DNA of 64,000 bases from Oceaniferula spumae (GCF_042849255.1 NZ_AP026866.1:2294001-2358000), one strand, 5' to 3'; shown: positions 25,615 through 36,069, counted from the first letter of the stretch. Notes: a model not told the origin generated them from the sequence alone. Translations and numbers: made by a program.

Positions 25615-27435
25615 ATGACACCTCTTACTTACTTCACCATCGTTCTCGGCCTCGGAATTGTTGCCCAGTGGCTCGCTTGGAAATGCAAGCTGCCATCGAT
25701 TCTTTTGCTGCTCGGTTTTGGCTTCGCAATGGGTCACTTCACCGGGGTCACCATTGACAATTATGTTGCCACCAGCGACGTGCTTCTGTCTGCCGTGGGT
25801 ATCTGCGTGGCGGTGATCCTTTTTGAGGGTGGCTTAACACTGAAATTTTCAGACCTCAAACTCAGCGGCACGCCAGTGCTCCGGTTATGCACCTTGGGTG
25901 TCATAGTGAGTTTTCTCCTTACCTATGCAGGCTCGCGCTATATTCTTGGTTACGACTGGCGGGTCGCCTCGCTGTTAGGCGCTATCCTCGTGGTCACCGG
26001 CCCCACCGTTATTTCGCCGTTATTGCGGCACATCAAACCCTCTCGTAAGATTGGCAATGTGGTGAAATGGGAAGGCATCATCATTGATCCCATCGGTGCC
26101 ATTCTCGCGGTGTTAGTCTATCAGGCTGCCATCGCCGGCAACGTCGACGCCGCCAAGGAGGAAATCATGCACGCCCTTGGTATGACTTTGTTGGTGGGTG
26201 TGGTCATGGCTGTGATCCTCGCGAAAATTATCGAGCTTCTTTTGAAGCACCACTTGATTCCGGACTACCTTCACTCGGTTTTCCTTTTAGCAGTCACCGC
26301 CGCCGCCTTCGCAGCATCGAACGCCATTCAAGCCGAATCCGGACTACTGACCAGCACTGTGTTAGGTATCGCACTGGCCAATCAGAAATCCGTCTCGGTT
26401 AAACACATTCTAGAATTCAAAGAGAACCTGCGGGTGCTAATCATCTCGGTGTTGTTCATCATTCTTTCGGGAAGAATTGCACTCAGCGAGCTGCAAGAGG
26501 CTCTGCTCCCCGGACTGCTTTTACTCGCGATGCTGGTCATCGTGATCCGTCCAGCTTCGGTTTTCGCTGCCAATCTATTTTGCAAAAGCGTCACCTTCAA
26601 GGAGCAGGTATTCCTCTCTGCGATGGCTCCTCGCGGTATCGTCGCTGCAGCGGTGACTGCCATTTTTGCTCTCGAATTTGACCACGCAGTAGCTGCTGGT
26701 CGACTCAGCCCTGAGATCGGCAAGGTCACCCATTTGATGGTTCCGATTGTCTTCATCGTCATCATCGGAACCGTGGCGATCTATGGATTGTTCGCAGCTC
26801 CGTTGGCTCGCCGATTGAATTTAGCCTCGAAAAACCCGCGCGGTATTCTCTTCGCAGGAGCCGGAAGCTGGGCCCGATTGGCCGCCAAGGCACTTATCGA
26901 AGATGGTCACGATGTCATGATGTTAGACACAAACTATGATAACATCGCGCGCGCCAAACTCGAAGGCATCCGCGCACACCGGGCCAATATTCTCTCCGAA
27001 TATGTTGAGGAGGAAATGGATATGACTGGACTGGGGCAACTGATTGCCACCACTCCGAATGACGAGGTCAACTCTCTTGCCAGCCAGAACTTTGTGCACG
27101 TCTTTGGTCGGGAAAATGTATGGCAGGTAGCCCCAGCCGACGACGGTGCCCACCACCAGACCGCCGTCGCTGGGCATATACGCGGACGGATTTGTTTCCC
27201 TAACAGACCGCAATACCGTCGACTCGAAAACTTTGCCGCTCAAGGTGCTGTAATCAAAAAAACCACCATCACTGAGCAGTTCACCATCGAGGACTTCCGT
27301 GAGATGTATGGCGAAGAACACATTCTGCTGTTCCGCGTGACTGAAGAGCGGGGGCTGGACATCGCGTATGATGAAATGCGCACACCTGGACCGGAAACCA
27401 CGCTCTATGCCATGGTGCGCGGACAGGATGCCTGA
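25615..27435 (+). CDS. CPA-type cation/proton antiporter with C-terminal RCK (TrkA-N) domain
   Basis: A 606-residue inner-membrane protein. About 12 hydrophobic segments fill residues 1-400. Family motifs seen: VILFEGGLTL, VVTGPTVISPLLR (the GPTVxxP signature of CPA1 sodium/proton exchangers) and EGIIIDPIGAI (carboxylate in the transport core). The C-terminus (about 415-535) is a Rossmann-type RCK domain: GILFAGAGSWARLAAKALIE, VMMLDTN and LIATTPNDEVNS. The domain would bind a nucleotide and gate transport. Expected role: pH and sodium or potassium balance. ATG at 25615 preferred over an upstream GTG at 25558. Confidence 0.9.
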   Translation: MTPLTYFTIVLGLGIVAQWLAWKCKLPSILLLLGFGFAMGHFTGVTIDNYVATSDVLLSAVGICVAVILFEGGLTLKFSDLKLSGTPVLRLCTLGVIVSFLLTYAGSRYILGYDWRVASLLGAILVVTGPTVISPLLRHIKPSRKIGNVVKWEGIIIDPIGAILAVLVYQAAIAGNVDAAKEEIMHALGMTLLVGVVMAVILAKIIELLLKHHLIPDYLHSVFLLAVTAAAFAASNAIQAESGLLTSTVLGIALANQKSVSVKHILEFKENLRVLIISVLFIILSGRIALSELQEALLPGLLLLAMLVIVIRPASVFAANLFCKSVTFKEQVFLSAMAPRGIVAAAVTAIFALEFDHAVAAGRLSPEIGKVTHLMVPIVFIVIIGTVAIYGLFAAPLARRLNLASKNPRGILFAGAGSWARLAAKALIEDGHDVMMLDTNYDNIARAKLEGIRAHRANILSEYVEEEMDMTGLGQLIATTPNDEVNSLASQNFVHVFGRENVWQVAPADDGAHHQTAVAGHIRGRICFPNRPQYRRLENFAAQGAVIKKTTITEQFTIEDFREMYGEEHILLFRVTEERGLDIAYDEMRTPGPETTLYAMVRGQDA

Positions 27436-27459
27436 TGTTAGAATTCACCTACCAGAGTT

Positions 27460-28242
27460 ATGTACGATCAGTTAGAAGCCACTTTGCATGATGCATTTTG
27501 GGAAGCGGAGGGTGCAGGTGCAGAGCTAGGACTTCTGGAAACCTTCCTCAATGACCACCCTGGCACAGCCCTGGAGCTCGGGTGTGGATCTGGCCGACTA
27601 CTGTTACCACTTTTGGAAAAAGGCTATTTCATCGAAGGCTTGGACAACTCGGCGGACATGCTGGAACTCTGCCGCGAACATAGCGGTGATCACGAGCCGG
27701 TTCTACACCAGTCAGGCATCGAGGATTTTCAAACGGGAGCCACCTATGCCGCGATCACTATTCCGGCGTTCACCCTGCAATTACTCCCCTACGAGCAGCT
27801 CCCAGCTATCTTCGAAAACATCCGCCGCCACCTCCACCCGGGCGGCGGCCTCTACATTACCACCTTTATTCCTTGGGCGGAGATCACCGGGGAGCTTGAG
27901 GAAGGCGAAGAATTTCTCGATCACGAAACCTATTTCCCCGATGGCCGGACCGCGCGCTGCCACACCCGCTTCCAAGTCAAACGCATCTCCCAGCAATTGA
28001 TCCGTGAGCATCGGTATGAAATTCTGTCACCTGATGGGGAATTGTTAGAAACCAGTGACAGCACCCATCACCTGACGTGGTTATGGCCGCGCGAGATCGC
28101 CAAGCTGCTCACCGATGCTGGATTCACTCTGCAAAAAATGATTGGTGATTTTGAATCGGAAGCGCCGTGTGATGAGGACGCGCAGATTGTCACCATGATG
28201 GCGGAGTGGCAGGAGGACTGCGATCCGGAACGGCTGGCCTAA
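27460..28242 (+). CDS. Class I SAM-dependent methyltransferase
   Basis: A 260-residue Rossmann-fold methyltransferase. Motif I is ALELGCGSGRLLLPLLEKG, with the motif II acid in IEGLDNSADML. A later segment, RHLHPGGGLYITTFIP, is the usual post-strand-5 motif. The substrate is not predictable from sequence. It begins 24 nt after the antiporter stop, so the two are likely cotranscribed. It ends 6 nt from the convergent unknown gene. Confidence 0.85.
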   Translation: MYDQLEATLHDAFWEAEGAGAELGLLETFLNDHPGTALELGCGSGRLLLPLLEKGYFIEGLDNSADMLELCREHSGDHEPVLHQSGIEDFQTGATYAAITIPAFTLQLLPYEQLPAIFENIRRHLHPGGGLYITTFIPWAEITGELEEGEEFLDHETYFPDGRTARCHTRFQVKRISQQLIREHRYEILSPDGELLETSDSTHHLTWLWPREIAKLLTDAGFTLQKMIGDFESEAPCDEDAQIVTMMAEWQEDCDPERLA

Positions 28243-28248
28243 CAAACT

Positions 28249-29364
28249 TCACCAGATCGGTTTCGCGACTCTCTCTTTATCGAAGTAATAGACCTGCGCC
28301 GCCTTTCCAAATTCTGACTCCTCGAGCACTTTCCGAATTGCAGACAAAGCATGCTCAGCATCCAGAATTGCCAGCTCGACATACATCGCCTGATGTCCAG
28401 CGGCGCCTCCCAAGACGATACCGGAATCCTGTTCATCCAGCACCGTTTCCAAGGCATCTTCAATTTCTCCTCGCTCGTCGACTTGCTGACCTGGGGCGAA
28501 AAGCTCCACCGGGATTTTGATAAATATAAAGTCCACTCCTAACTTCGGCAGTGGGTGTTCCATCTGACCGCGGTCACGCGAGAAGTCACTCGATAGCTCG
28601 TAGAGCAAACTGGTGCCGGTGAAGATATCAGACCTCACATGCTCAGGATCGAACTCCTTGGGCTCTCGGAAATTGTAACCCGTGTAGTATTCCCCCGGCG
28701 TTTTCCGCTCCCAGCCGTGCTTGGTTTCCATCTCCTTGATGTAATCGGGTAGCTCGCTGAGCGGAATGGCGTTCTGGAGGCCGGAAGTGTTGATATCGAT
28801 ATAGCCAAGCCGATTTCCCACCTGAAATTCTCCGATCGCTTCATCTAACCAGAGGAAAATAATCTGTCCGCGGTCCCTTTCCGGCAGCTTCTCAAACACC
28901 GGAGCCCAACATACTAAGTCAATGGTTTCACGATCAGCGTCAACGCTCGGTGTCACCCAGATTTCCTGAGCTGAGATCGTCTCATCGGCGATGTTCATCT
29001 TCATGCCATCGAAATTAGGCGATGCCTGTCTGCTATCGTAAAACGTCCACCCCTCAAGATCGGGTGCCTGTTTCACCAGATGAGTCATCAGCAGTGCCAT
29101 GTAAGGACTGCCCTCTGGCGAGAGCGTGAACGAATGCCCTACGCCATTTTCGCCTGGGCCGAAACACCACGCCGCCCCCGGAAGCAGCTGCTCCATGCGC
29201 TGGGTTACCGTTTCAACATGAGGGTCGAAATCGCCATTTTCGATCGCCTGATAGAATGTGTCCGCATTTTCAGAAAACCACCGCCAGAAGGCTCGGGAGC
29301 GATCTCTGAAAGACATCGGCTCCGATTCAGACATGGTCGGCTTATTGAAAAAACGCTTCAGCAT
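28249..29364 (-). CDS. Conserved hypothetical protein (371 residues)
   Basis: A soluble protein with no signal peptide or membrane segment and no motif that I can name. It is acidic and rich in aromatic residues: FWRWFSENADTFYQAIENGDF near the start, WCFGPGENGVGHSF, and repeated beta-like stretches through the middle. The C-terminal part (about 285-371) has a balanced alpha/beta look, including GGAAGHQAMYVELAILDAEHALSAIRKVL. Two related halves cannot be excluded. It is convergent with the methyltransferase and divergent from the SulP gene. Function unknown. Confidence 0.6.
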   Translation of the reverse strand: MLKRFFNKPTMSESEPMSFRDRSRAFWRWFSENADTFYQAIENGDFDPHVETVTQRMEQLLPGAAWCFGPGENGVGHSFTLSPEGSPYMALLMTHLVKQAPDLEGWTFYDSRQASPNFDGMKMNIADETISAQEIWVTPSVDADRETIDLVCWAPVFEKLPERDRGQIIFLWLDEAIGEFQVGNRLGYIDINTSGLQNAIPLSELPDYIKEMETKHGWERKTPGEYYTGYNFREPKEFDPEHVRSDIFTGTSLLYELSSDFSRDRGQMEHPLPKLGVDFIFIKIPVELFAPGQQVDERGEIEDALETVLDEQDSGIVLGGAAGHQAMYVELAILDAEHALSAIRKVLEESEFGKAAQVYYFDKERVAKPIW

Positions 29365-29515
29365 GTGTTCAGGAAATCCACTAACAAGTCCGGATGCAAA
29401 CCCGATCTGGCGCAGATGCCCGATTTTTTTCCGTCAGATCAGAGTTGCAATTCCAAATAGCTGCCACTAGGGCGTGCCCCCGCAGATTTCCCCCTGCCAA
29501 CCCATTCAACGTATT

Positions 29516-31087
29516 ATGTTTGAACTCTTTCAGAAAAAACGAGGCAACCTCAAGGACGACTCACTCTCAGGTCTGACCGTTGCCCTCGCCCTGGTGCCGG
29601 AGGCCATCGCCTTCTCATTCATCGCCGGAGTCAGCCCGTTGATCGGTCTGTGGTCGGCTGTATTTGTCGGCTTGATTACTGCCACTTTGGGTGGACGGCC
29701 GGGTATGATTTCAGGTGCCACCGGCGCCATCGCCATCGTTGCCGCCAATGCCGTGCAGCTGGGTGAAAAGGCAGGAGGCACGGAAATGGGGCTGAAGTAT
29801 CTCTTTGTGACGCTGATTCTAGCAGGTGCCATCCAGCTCATTGCGGGGCTGTTGAAATTGGGCAGGTTTATCCGCCTGGTGCCGCATCCGGTGATGATCG
29901 GTTTTGTCAATGGTCTGGCCATCGTCATCGGCCTCGGCCAGCTTGGCTTTTTCAAATCCGGAGGTAACTGGCTGCAAGGCGCAGAGCTCGGTATCATGAT
30001 CGCCTTGGTGGTAGCCAGTATGGCCATTATCCAATTCCTACCCAAGCTGACCAAAGCCATCCCCTCCACTCTGGCTGCCATTCTGGTGATCGGTCTGCTG
30101 ACCTATTTCGGCGTGGTTGATTCCCGCACCATCAGCGACGTGCTCAAGGACGGTGGCGGTAACGGCACTTTGAGCAACGACTTCCCCCCCATCGCCGACT
30201 TCTCCGGCATCACCTGGGACTGGGCGTTTTTCAAAGCCATTCTACCCATTTCCTTTACCATCGCACTGGTCGGCCTGATCGAATCCCTGATGACCTTGCA
30301 GTTGATCGATGAAATCACCGAGACACGCGGTAAAGGCAACCGCGAATGTCTCGCCCAAGGCGGCGCCAATATTATGTCCGGACTATTCAGCGGCATGGGC
30401 GGCTGCGCCATGATCGGCCAGTCTCTGATCAACATCAAGTCGGGCGGTCGCGGCAGAACTTCAGGAATCGTGGCGGCACTTTCGCTGGCTGTCTTCGTGC
30501 TCTTTGCCGGACCGGTCATCATCCAGATCCCCATCGCGGCTCTGGTCGGCGTCATGTTCATGGTGGTCATCGGCACCTTCGAGTGGTCGACATTCAAGAG
30601 CTTCGGCAAGATTGCAGGCTCCGAGATGATCGTCATTCTCGCCGTCACTCTGGTCACCGTCTTCTTGCACAACTTGGCTCTCGCCGTCTTTGTCGGCGTG
30701 GTTCTCTCCGCTCTCGTCTTCGCCTGGGAAAGCTCCAAGCACGTCACCGTCACCGTGGAGAAGGATGATGAAAACGAGCGCATCTACGGCGTGGAAGGCA
30801 TTCTTTACTTCGGCTCGGTGCGTGAGTTCTCCGACAAGTTTCAGGCGAAATCAGACGTCGCAAAAATCGTCATCGACTTTGAGGAGGCCCGCATCTGCGA
30901 TCTCTCCGGCCTGGAAGCAATCAACGCCCTCGGCGAGCGCTACCGTAATGCCGGCAAGACCCTCTGCGTGCGCCACCTCTCATCCGACTGCCGCCAAATG
31001 CTGGAAAAAGCCGGCACTCTGGTGAACATCGAGGTCCTGCCGGACGATCCCCACTACTCCGTGGCCCGACTCCGCACGGACAAGTAA
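29516..31087 (+). CDS. SulP-family anion transporter with STAS domain
   Basis: A 523-residue transporter. Core helices fill residues 1-410, including TVALALVPEAIAFSFIAG (the SulP signature region) and GRPGMISGATGAIAIVAANAV. A short helical linker leads to a C-terminal STAS domain (about 425-515) with VEGILYFGSVREFSDKF, KIVIDFEEARICDLSGLEAI and ALGERYRNAGKTLCVRHLS. It would take up sulfate, bicarbonate or another oxyanion. The ATG at 29516 starts right at the conserved N-terminus; the upstream frame (29474) looks non-coding. GC content and codon use look higher than in the neighbours. Confidence 0.9.
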   Translation: MFELFQKKRGNLKDDSLSGLTVALALVPEAIAFSFIAGVSPLIGLWSAVFVGLITATLGGRPGMISGATGAIAIVAANAVQLGEKAGGTEMGLKYLFVTLILAGAIQLIAGLLKLGRFIRLVPHPVMIGFVNGLAIVIGLGQLGFFKSGGNWLQGAELGIMIALVVASMAIIQFLPKLTKAIPSTLAAILVIGLLTYFGVVDSRTISDVLKDGGGNGTLSNDFPPIADFSGITWDWAFFKAILPISFTIALVGLIESLMTLQLIDEITETRGKGNRECLAQGGANIMSGLFSGMGGCAMIGQSLINIKSGGRGRTSGIVAALSLAVFVLFAGPVIIQIPIAALVGVMFMVVIGTFEWSTFKSFGKIAGSEMIVILAVTLVTVFLHNLALAVFVGVVLSALVFAWESSKHVTVTVEKDDENERIYGVEGILYFGSVREFSDKFQAKSDVAKIVIDFEEARICDLSGLEAINALGERYRNAGKTLCVRHLSSDCRQMLEKAGTLVNIEVLPDDPHYSVARLRTDK

Positions 31088-31122
31088 TCAGCAGTCCGCT
31101 ACCTCCAGAAAAGTCAATCACT

Positions 31123-31160
31123 CCCGGAGCCGCTCGAAAGAGGGTTCCGGGTTCTTTTTT
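31123..31160 (+). terminator. Rho-independent terminator after the SulP gene
   Basis: Stem CCCGGAGCC (31123-31131) with GGTTCCGGG (one G-T pair), loop of about 11 nt, then TTCTTTTTT, starting 35 nt past the stop codon. Confidence 0.8.
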
Positions 31161-31232
31161 CCTACTCATAAATGATCTTGCTGACACAGGAATGAGAAAG
31201 AAATATGCGCTCCCTATGGTAGTCTCCCAGTC

Positions 31233-31904
<672 letters not shown>

Positions 31905-31930
31905 TAGCCTCCATCCCAGACATTTCCCAA

Positions 31931-31964
31931 GAGGCGACGGAACGAGTTTCCGTCGCCTTTTTTA
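31931..31964 (+). terminator. Rho-independent terminator after the DUF1080 gene
   Basis: Stem AGGCGACGGAA with TTTCCGTCGCCT (31932-31958 overall), a loop of about 4 nt, then a T-run to about 31963. It lies 27 nt after the stop. Confidence 0.9.
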
Positions 31965-32065
31965 TCACTTCACTTGTTCTTTTCCAAGGTGATGCGATGT
32001 CACCCGACTACTAAAAACCCCCGATTTAGGGGTGACAATCGCCAAAAATAAGGTAAGCACCCCGC

Positions 32066-33670
32066 GTGCTCATCATACGTAAACTCACTAAGGCCCTCGG
32101 CGGACGCACTCTTTTCGAAGATGCAGACATGACCATCAACTGGGGCGAACGCGTTGCTCTGGTTGGCCCAAACGGCGCCGGAAAATCCACTCTCTTCAAG
32201 CTCATCCTCGGTGAGGACGAGCCTGACACAGGTAGTGTAGAACGCGATGAATATGCCATCACCGGTTACCTCGCCCAGGAAGCGGGCGACCCAGGCATCG
32301 AGACCATTTTGGAAATCGCCATCGGTATCACTCCGGAGCTGGCTAAGGCCATTCGCCACCTGCGCGAACACGAAGCCGCAGGCACCACCGACTCCAAGGA
32401 ATACCACGCCGCCCAAGACACCTTTGATGCTGCCAACGGCTACGCTCTGGAGCCCAAAGCGAAAAAAATCCTCGCGGGCCTTGGCTTCAAACAGGACGCC
32501 TTCGACCAGCCTGCCAACAAGTTCTCCGGAGGTTGGATCATGCGCGCCCACCTCGCCCAGCTTCTGGTCATGGAGCCTGATCTCCTGATGCTCGATGAGC
32601 CTACCAACCACCTCGACCTGATGGCCCTGATCTGGCTGCAGCAGTATCTGAAAACCTATCCAGGTGCCCTGCTGATGATCTCCCACGACCGCGACTTCAT
32701 GGACGGTCTGATCGAGACCGTTTACGAAATCGACGAGGAAAAACTCATCTCCTACACCGGAAACTACAGCTCCTACGTCGAGCAGCGCCAGAAACGCTAC
32801 ACCCAGAAAGTCCAGGCCTACCGGAACCAGCAGAAGGAATTCGAGCGTCTTCAGGAGTTCATCGATCGCTTCCGCTCCGTCACCTCCAAGGCCGCCCAGG
32901 TCCAGAGCCGGATCAAGCAGATGGAGAAGATCAAGCGACTGCCCAAGCCGATCAAACCCCGTAAAGTTTTCAAATTCAACTTTCCCCAGCCCAAGCGCTC
33001 GAACCAAAAAGTCATTGAGCTCACCAAAATTCACAAGGCTTACGGCGACAACGTCATTTACGAAAGCCTCGATCTCACCGTGGAAAGAGGAGACCGCATG
33101 GTGCTCGTCGGCCCGAACGGTGCCGGTAAGTCTACTCTCTTGAAAATCCTCGCCGGAGAACTCGAATTCGAAAGCGGCGAGCGCGACTGCGGCTATAACA
33201 CCGAGCTCGGTTACTTCTCCCAGCACCGCACCCAGACCATGAACGAAGCCAACACTGTGTTGGAAGAAGTCATGTCCAGCGGTGGCGACATGCGCGAAGA
33301 TGAAGCCCGTTCCATCCTCGGCTCCTTCCTCTTCCGCCGCGCCGATGTGCACAAGAAAATCCGCGTGCTCTCCGGTGGTGAAAAATCCCGCCTCAGCCTG
33401 GTCAAGTTCCTCGTGAACCCACCCAACCTGCTCTTAATGGATGAGCCGACGACCCACCTCGACATCATTTCCATCGAAGCCCTGCTGCAAGCGCTGAAAC
33501 ACTACGAAGGCACCCTCGTCTTCATTTCCCACGACGTGCACTTCATCCGCAACCTCGCGGAAACCACCCTGCACATCGATAACGGCCAACTCACACGCTA
33601 CGCCGGCGGCTACGATTACTACCTCGAGAAATCCGGACTGGATGACTCCCGTGGTGCGGTCACCGCTTAA
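32066..33670 (+). CDS. ABC-F family ATPase (ribosome-associated type)
   Basis: A 534-residue soluble protein with two ABC domains and no membrane part. Domain 1: Walker A GPNGAGKST, signature FSGGWIMRAH, Walker B LLMLDEPTNHLD. Domain 2: Walker A GPNGAGKST, signature LSGGEKSRLS, Walker B LLLMDEPTTHLD. The interdomain linker (about 230-300) is long and basic (TQKVQAYRNQQKEFERLQ), as in ABC-F factors that bind the ribosomal E site. These proteins rescue stalled ribosomes or set translation state. The start is a GTG with no leader motif. High GC and no TGTTAG/CTAACA site in the gene set it apart from its surroundings. Confidence 0.9.
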   Translation: MLIIRKLTKALGGRTLFEDADMTINWGERVALVGPNGAGKSTLFKLILGEDEPDTGSVERDEYAITGYLAQEAGDPGIETILEIAIGITPELAKAIRHLREHEAAGTTDSKEYHAAQDTFDAANGYALEPKAKKILAGLGFKQDAFDQPANKFSGGWIMRAHLAQLLVMEPDLLMLDEPTNHLDLMALIWLQQYLKTYPGALLMISHDRDFMDGLIETVYEIDEEKLISYTGNYSSYVEQRQKRYTQKVQAYRNQQKEFERLQEFIDRFRSVTSKAAQVQSRIKQMEKIKRLPKPIKPRKVFKFNFPQPKRSNQKVIELTKIHKAYGDNVIYESLDLTVERGDRMVLVGPNGAGKSTLLKILAGELEFESGERDCGYNTELGYFSQHRTQTMNEANTVLEEVMSSGGDMREDEARSILGSFLFRRADVHKKIRVLSGGEKSRLSLVKFLVNPPNLLLMDEPTTHLDIISIEALLQALKHYEGTLVFISHDVHFIRNLAETTLHIDNGQLTRYAGGYDYYLEKSGLDDSRGAVTA

Positions 33671-33724
33671 GGACCAATCTCTCAGATGCCCCGTGCGAAT
33701 GGCATGGGAATGATCTAGGGTGAT

Positions 33725-34216
33725 TCAATCCCCCCCTGTGCTACCGAATACCAACCGAGCCTCGCGGCTACGGTAGTCTTCTATTGCATCATGTTGTTTC
33801 GCGGCTGCACGCTCCAGTTGCGCGAAGTTGTAATGCCTCCACACGGAGAAAGGTGGCTGGATTCCACCCAACGTGCGCCATAACAGTATTTTGCCGTGGA
33901 TGCCGACGGTCAGTAGCTCGGTCATTTCATAACGGCCCAACTCACCGACTTCGGAGCCATGCATGTCCATGCGCAACATCGCGGCGCTACTCATAGACGA
34001 ACTCATCGCGCTACGGACACGACCCACTTTGAAATCAGCAGCTTCTATGATTTCTGTGAGTAGCGATTTGTCGTTTTCAATTTCTGCCACCAAGTCTCGG
34101 TAAAAAAGTTTTTCCTCCGTATTGTTAGCAGTTTCTTCCAAATGCTTGGCGAGCTTCACTCCGCTTGCTGCACCGGCTAGGTGGTCGTTTAAATATCTTT
34201 CCAGATCATCTTTCAT
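33725..34216 (-). CDS. Helical protein of unknown function (ferritin-like look)
   Basis: A 163-residue soluble protein, almost all helical. The first 65 residues read as helical hairpins with conserved-looking Glu and His: LNDHLAGAASGVKLAKHLEETANN, FYRDLVAEIENDKSLLTEIIE. A Met/Ser-rich loop (about 69-86) and a helical second half with LGRYEMTELLTVGIHGKILLWRTL follow. The pattern suggests a four-helix bundle of the ferritin/hemerythrin type, but I do not see a clear metal ExxH set. Function unknown. It is convergent with the ABC-F gene. Confidence 0.6.
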   Translation of the reverse strand: MKDDLERYLNDHLAGAASGVKLAKHLEETANNTEEKLFYRDLVAEIENDKSLLTEIIEAADFKVGRVRSAMSSSMSSAAMLRMDMHGSEVGELGRYEMTELLTVGIHGKILLWRTLGGIQPPFSVWRHYNFAQLERAAAKQHDAIEDYRSREARLVFGSTGGD

Positions 34217-34448
34217 AAATTTCCTAAAGTCTACGCTACTTCATCATCATTACATCAAGTTTTTGTGGCTATAATCACTCTGACTTTCGAATCAGTGTAT
34301 GCCATACCTCTGTATTGAGGTTAATCTGTGTTCGGATATAATGCCGCATTCTACTACCAGATTGCCCATGCAGTGGCGTTTTCTAACGGCACATCCGCTG
34401 AAAGAGACGATTTGCATTTCCAGTAGGTATGAAGCCCCACAAACGCTG

Positions 34449-35159
34449 ATGAAAACTACACAACTACTCCACACAGGACTCTATCTTACCGGCTTTATGT
34501 TAACCGGCATCGCCCAAGTTTTTGCTGAGCCAACAGACAAGAAAGAAAACTCTTGGGTCGACCTCCTCGAAGGAGACTCTCTGGCACAATGGAGGAACGG
34601 CTCAGTCAATCTGCAAAAGAAAGTGTTGGAAATTGGCCCGCAGTGGTCGGTGAAAGACGGCGTCTTGCTTTTGGATAAAGATAAAAAAGGCCGCGGCGGA
34701 CAAATCGTCACCAAGAAGAACTATTTCAATTTCGAACTCAAATTTGAATTCAAGATCAGTGAGGGAGGAAACAGCGGTGTAAAATACCGCACCAAGGGTT
34801 CACTCGGCATGGAGTATCAAATACTCGATGACCAGAAGGCCAAGGATAACAAAAACCCGAAGAACAGCCTAGCATCGCTCTACCAACTCGTTGCCGCACC
34901 AGCCGATAAAAAAGCCTTCGCTCCTGGCACCGAGTGGAACAAGGGCCGGATCGTGGCCAATGGTAACACCATCGAACACTGGCTCAACGGCCAGAAAGTG
35001 GTCAGTATCGAAGTCGATTCCGCCGATTGGAAGGAGCGTTTCGCCGTGAGCAAATATAAGAAATACAAAGACTTCGCCAGAAACCCAGGCCCTATCCTTT
35101 TGCAAGATCATGGCGACACAGTCAGCTACCGCAAGATCATGGTTAGAGAGTTCAAGTAA
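34449..35159 (+). CDS. Secreted DUF1080 (3-keto-disaccharide hydrolase-type) protein, operonic
   Basis: A 236-residue exported protein with a signal peptide ending IAQVFAEPT. It shows the DUF1080 pattern: WVDLLEGDSLAQWRNGSV, VKDGVLLLDKDKKGRGGQIVTKKNYFNFELKFEFKI split by GGNSGVKYR, then a late W/N-rich strand set. The family acts on 3-keto sugars. It is the first of three co-directional genes with gaps of 26 and 11 nt; the next two encode a cytochrome c and a beta-propeller. That arrangement fits an oxidise-then-cleave route for a glycoside. The ATG at 34449 gives the signal peptide; the longer frame from 34299 does not. Confidence 0.83.
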   Translation: MKTTQLLHTGLYLTGFMLTGIAQVFAEPTDKKENSWVDLLEGDSLAQWRNGSVNLQKKVLEIGPQWSVKDGVLLLDKDKKGRGGQIVTKKNYFNFELKFEFKISEGGNSGVKYRTKGSLGMEYQILDDQKAKDNKNPKNSLASLYQLVAAPADKKAFAPGTEWNKGRIVANGNTIEHWLNGQKVVSIEVDSADWKERFAVSKYKKYKDFARNPGPILLQDHGDTVSYRKIMVREFK

Positions 35160-35185
35160 CCATCTGATAGAGAAACTCTGAACAC

Positions 35186-36058
35186 ATGATCACACCGTCC
35201 GTTTTCAAACCAGCCACCTTGCTCCTTCTTGCGATCGGCATTCTAACAACCAACATCCACGCTCAGAAGAAAGGCAAAAAAGAAGAGCCCGCAGCCTTCA
35301 CCACCAACTGCAAAGCCTGCCACCTACCGCAGACAGATCTCGTAGGGCCTTCACTGGCAGAGATGGCGCGATTATACCCTAAGGAAAAAAGAGAGCAGTT
35401 CATCCAGTGGTGCATCGATCCCGGCAAGAAGCGTGCCGACAAAGCCCAGATGCCATCGATGGCACATATTCCGAAAAAGGATCTGGTGGAGGTGCACAAT
35501 TACATCCTCGATGCCGCCAAAGGCTTAAAGAGGATGCCTCGCGCCAAAGACGACCCTTATAAAAATTCGGAACTCTACACTAAACGCCCCAGAGTTTTGA
35601 GGACTTTCATTCCCGACACCGGTCCGGCTTCTGCCATCATTGCGCTACCCACCAAGCAGCTTCACAACGTGGTTTGGGATACCGATCAATGCGCCCTGCG
35701 CTACATCACCACCGGCCAGATTGATGCCTACCCTTACTGGAAAAGCAACGGCAACTCCGAAATCAAACCGGGCGAAAAATGCTTCACTGAAAGCCAGCCC
35801 ATTTTCGATCCTAAACAAACCCAATACCTCGGTTACCAGCTCAATAAAGACGGCTTCCCCACCTTCCTCTACAAAGTTGGAAATGTGACCGTCTCCGAGA
35901 GCTACAGCGTTAACAACGACAGCATAGTTCGCATCCTAAAATCAGACGCCCCACTACCCAAGCACCAGCTGCAAGAGACTGACAAATCCAAGTCCGTCCA
36001 GAGAACCATCAAGCAGGAAACTAACACCCTGACGATTGAGTATTCACCCAAATCGTAA
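35186..36058 (+). CDS. Periplasmic mono-haem cytochrome c with extra C-terminal domain
   Basis: A 290-residue exported protein (signal peptide to about residue 26, ending NIHAQ). A single haem motif CKACH lies near residue 42, followed by VGPSLAEMA and a Met ligand region (AQMPSMAHIP), a small class I cytochrome domain of about 80 residues. The remaining 160 residues (about 120-290) are a second, unfamiliar beta-rich domain. Such cytochromes take electrons from periplasmic sugar dehydrogenases. It sits between the DUF1080 and beta-propeller genes and should be cotranscribed with both. Confidence 0.83.
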   Translation: MITPSVFKPATLLLLAIGILTTNIHAQKKGKKEEPAAFTTNCKACHLPQTDLVGPSLAEMARLYPKEKREQFIQWCIDPGKKRADKAQMPSMAHIPKKDLVEVHNYILDAAKGLKRMPRAKDDPYKNSELYTKRPRVLRTFIPDTGPASAIIALPTKQLHNVVWDTDQCALRYITTGQIDAYPYWKSNGNSEIKPGEKCFTESQPIFDPKQTQYLGYQLNKDGFPTFLYKVGNVTVSESYSVNNDSIVRILKSDAPLPKHQLQETDKSKSVQRTIKQETNTLTIEYSPKS

Positions 36059-36069
36059 CCCTCTTCTTA

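Noticed and set aside
30103..30783. 226-codon minus-strand frame inside the SulP gene
   Set aside because: Antisense shadow; repeats of Pro/Thr/Met without a fold pattern.
32000..33352. Long antisense frame of 450 codons under the ABC-F gene
   Set aside because: It is the complement of a gene with all ABC-F motifs; its composition (Val/Leu/Phe/Asp/Gly-rich, no domain) is that of a shadow frame in GC-rich DNA.
34299..34448. Longer N-terminus for the second DUF1080 protein
   Set aside because: The signal peptide starts at the ATG at 34449; the extension has no protein-like features.
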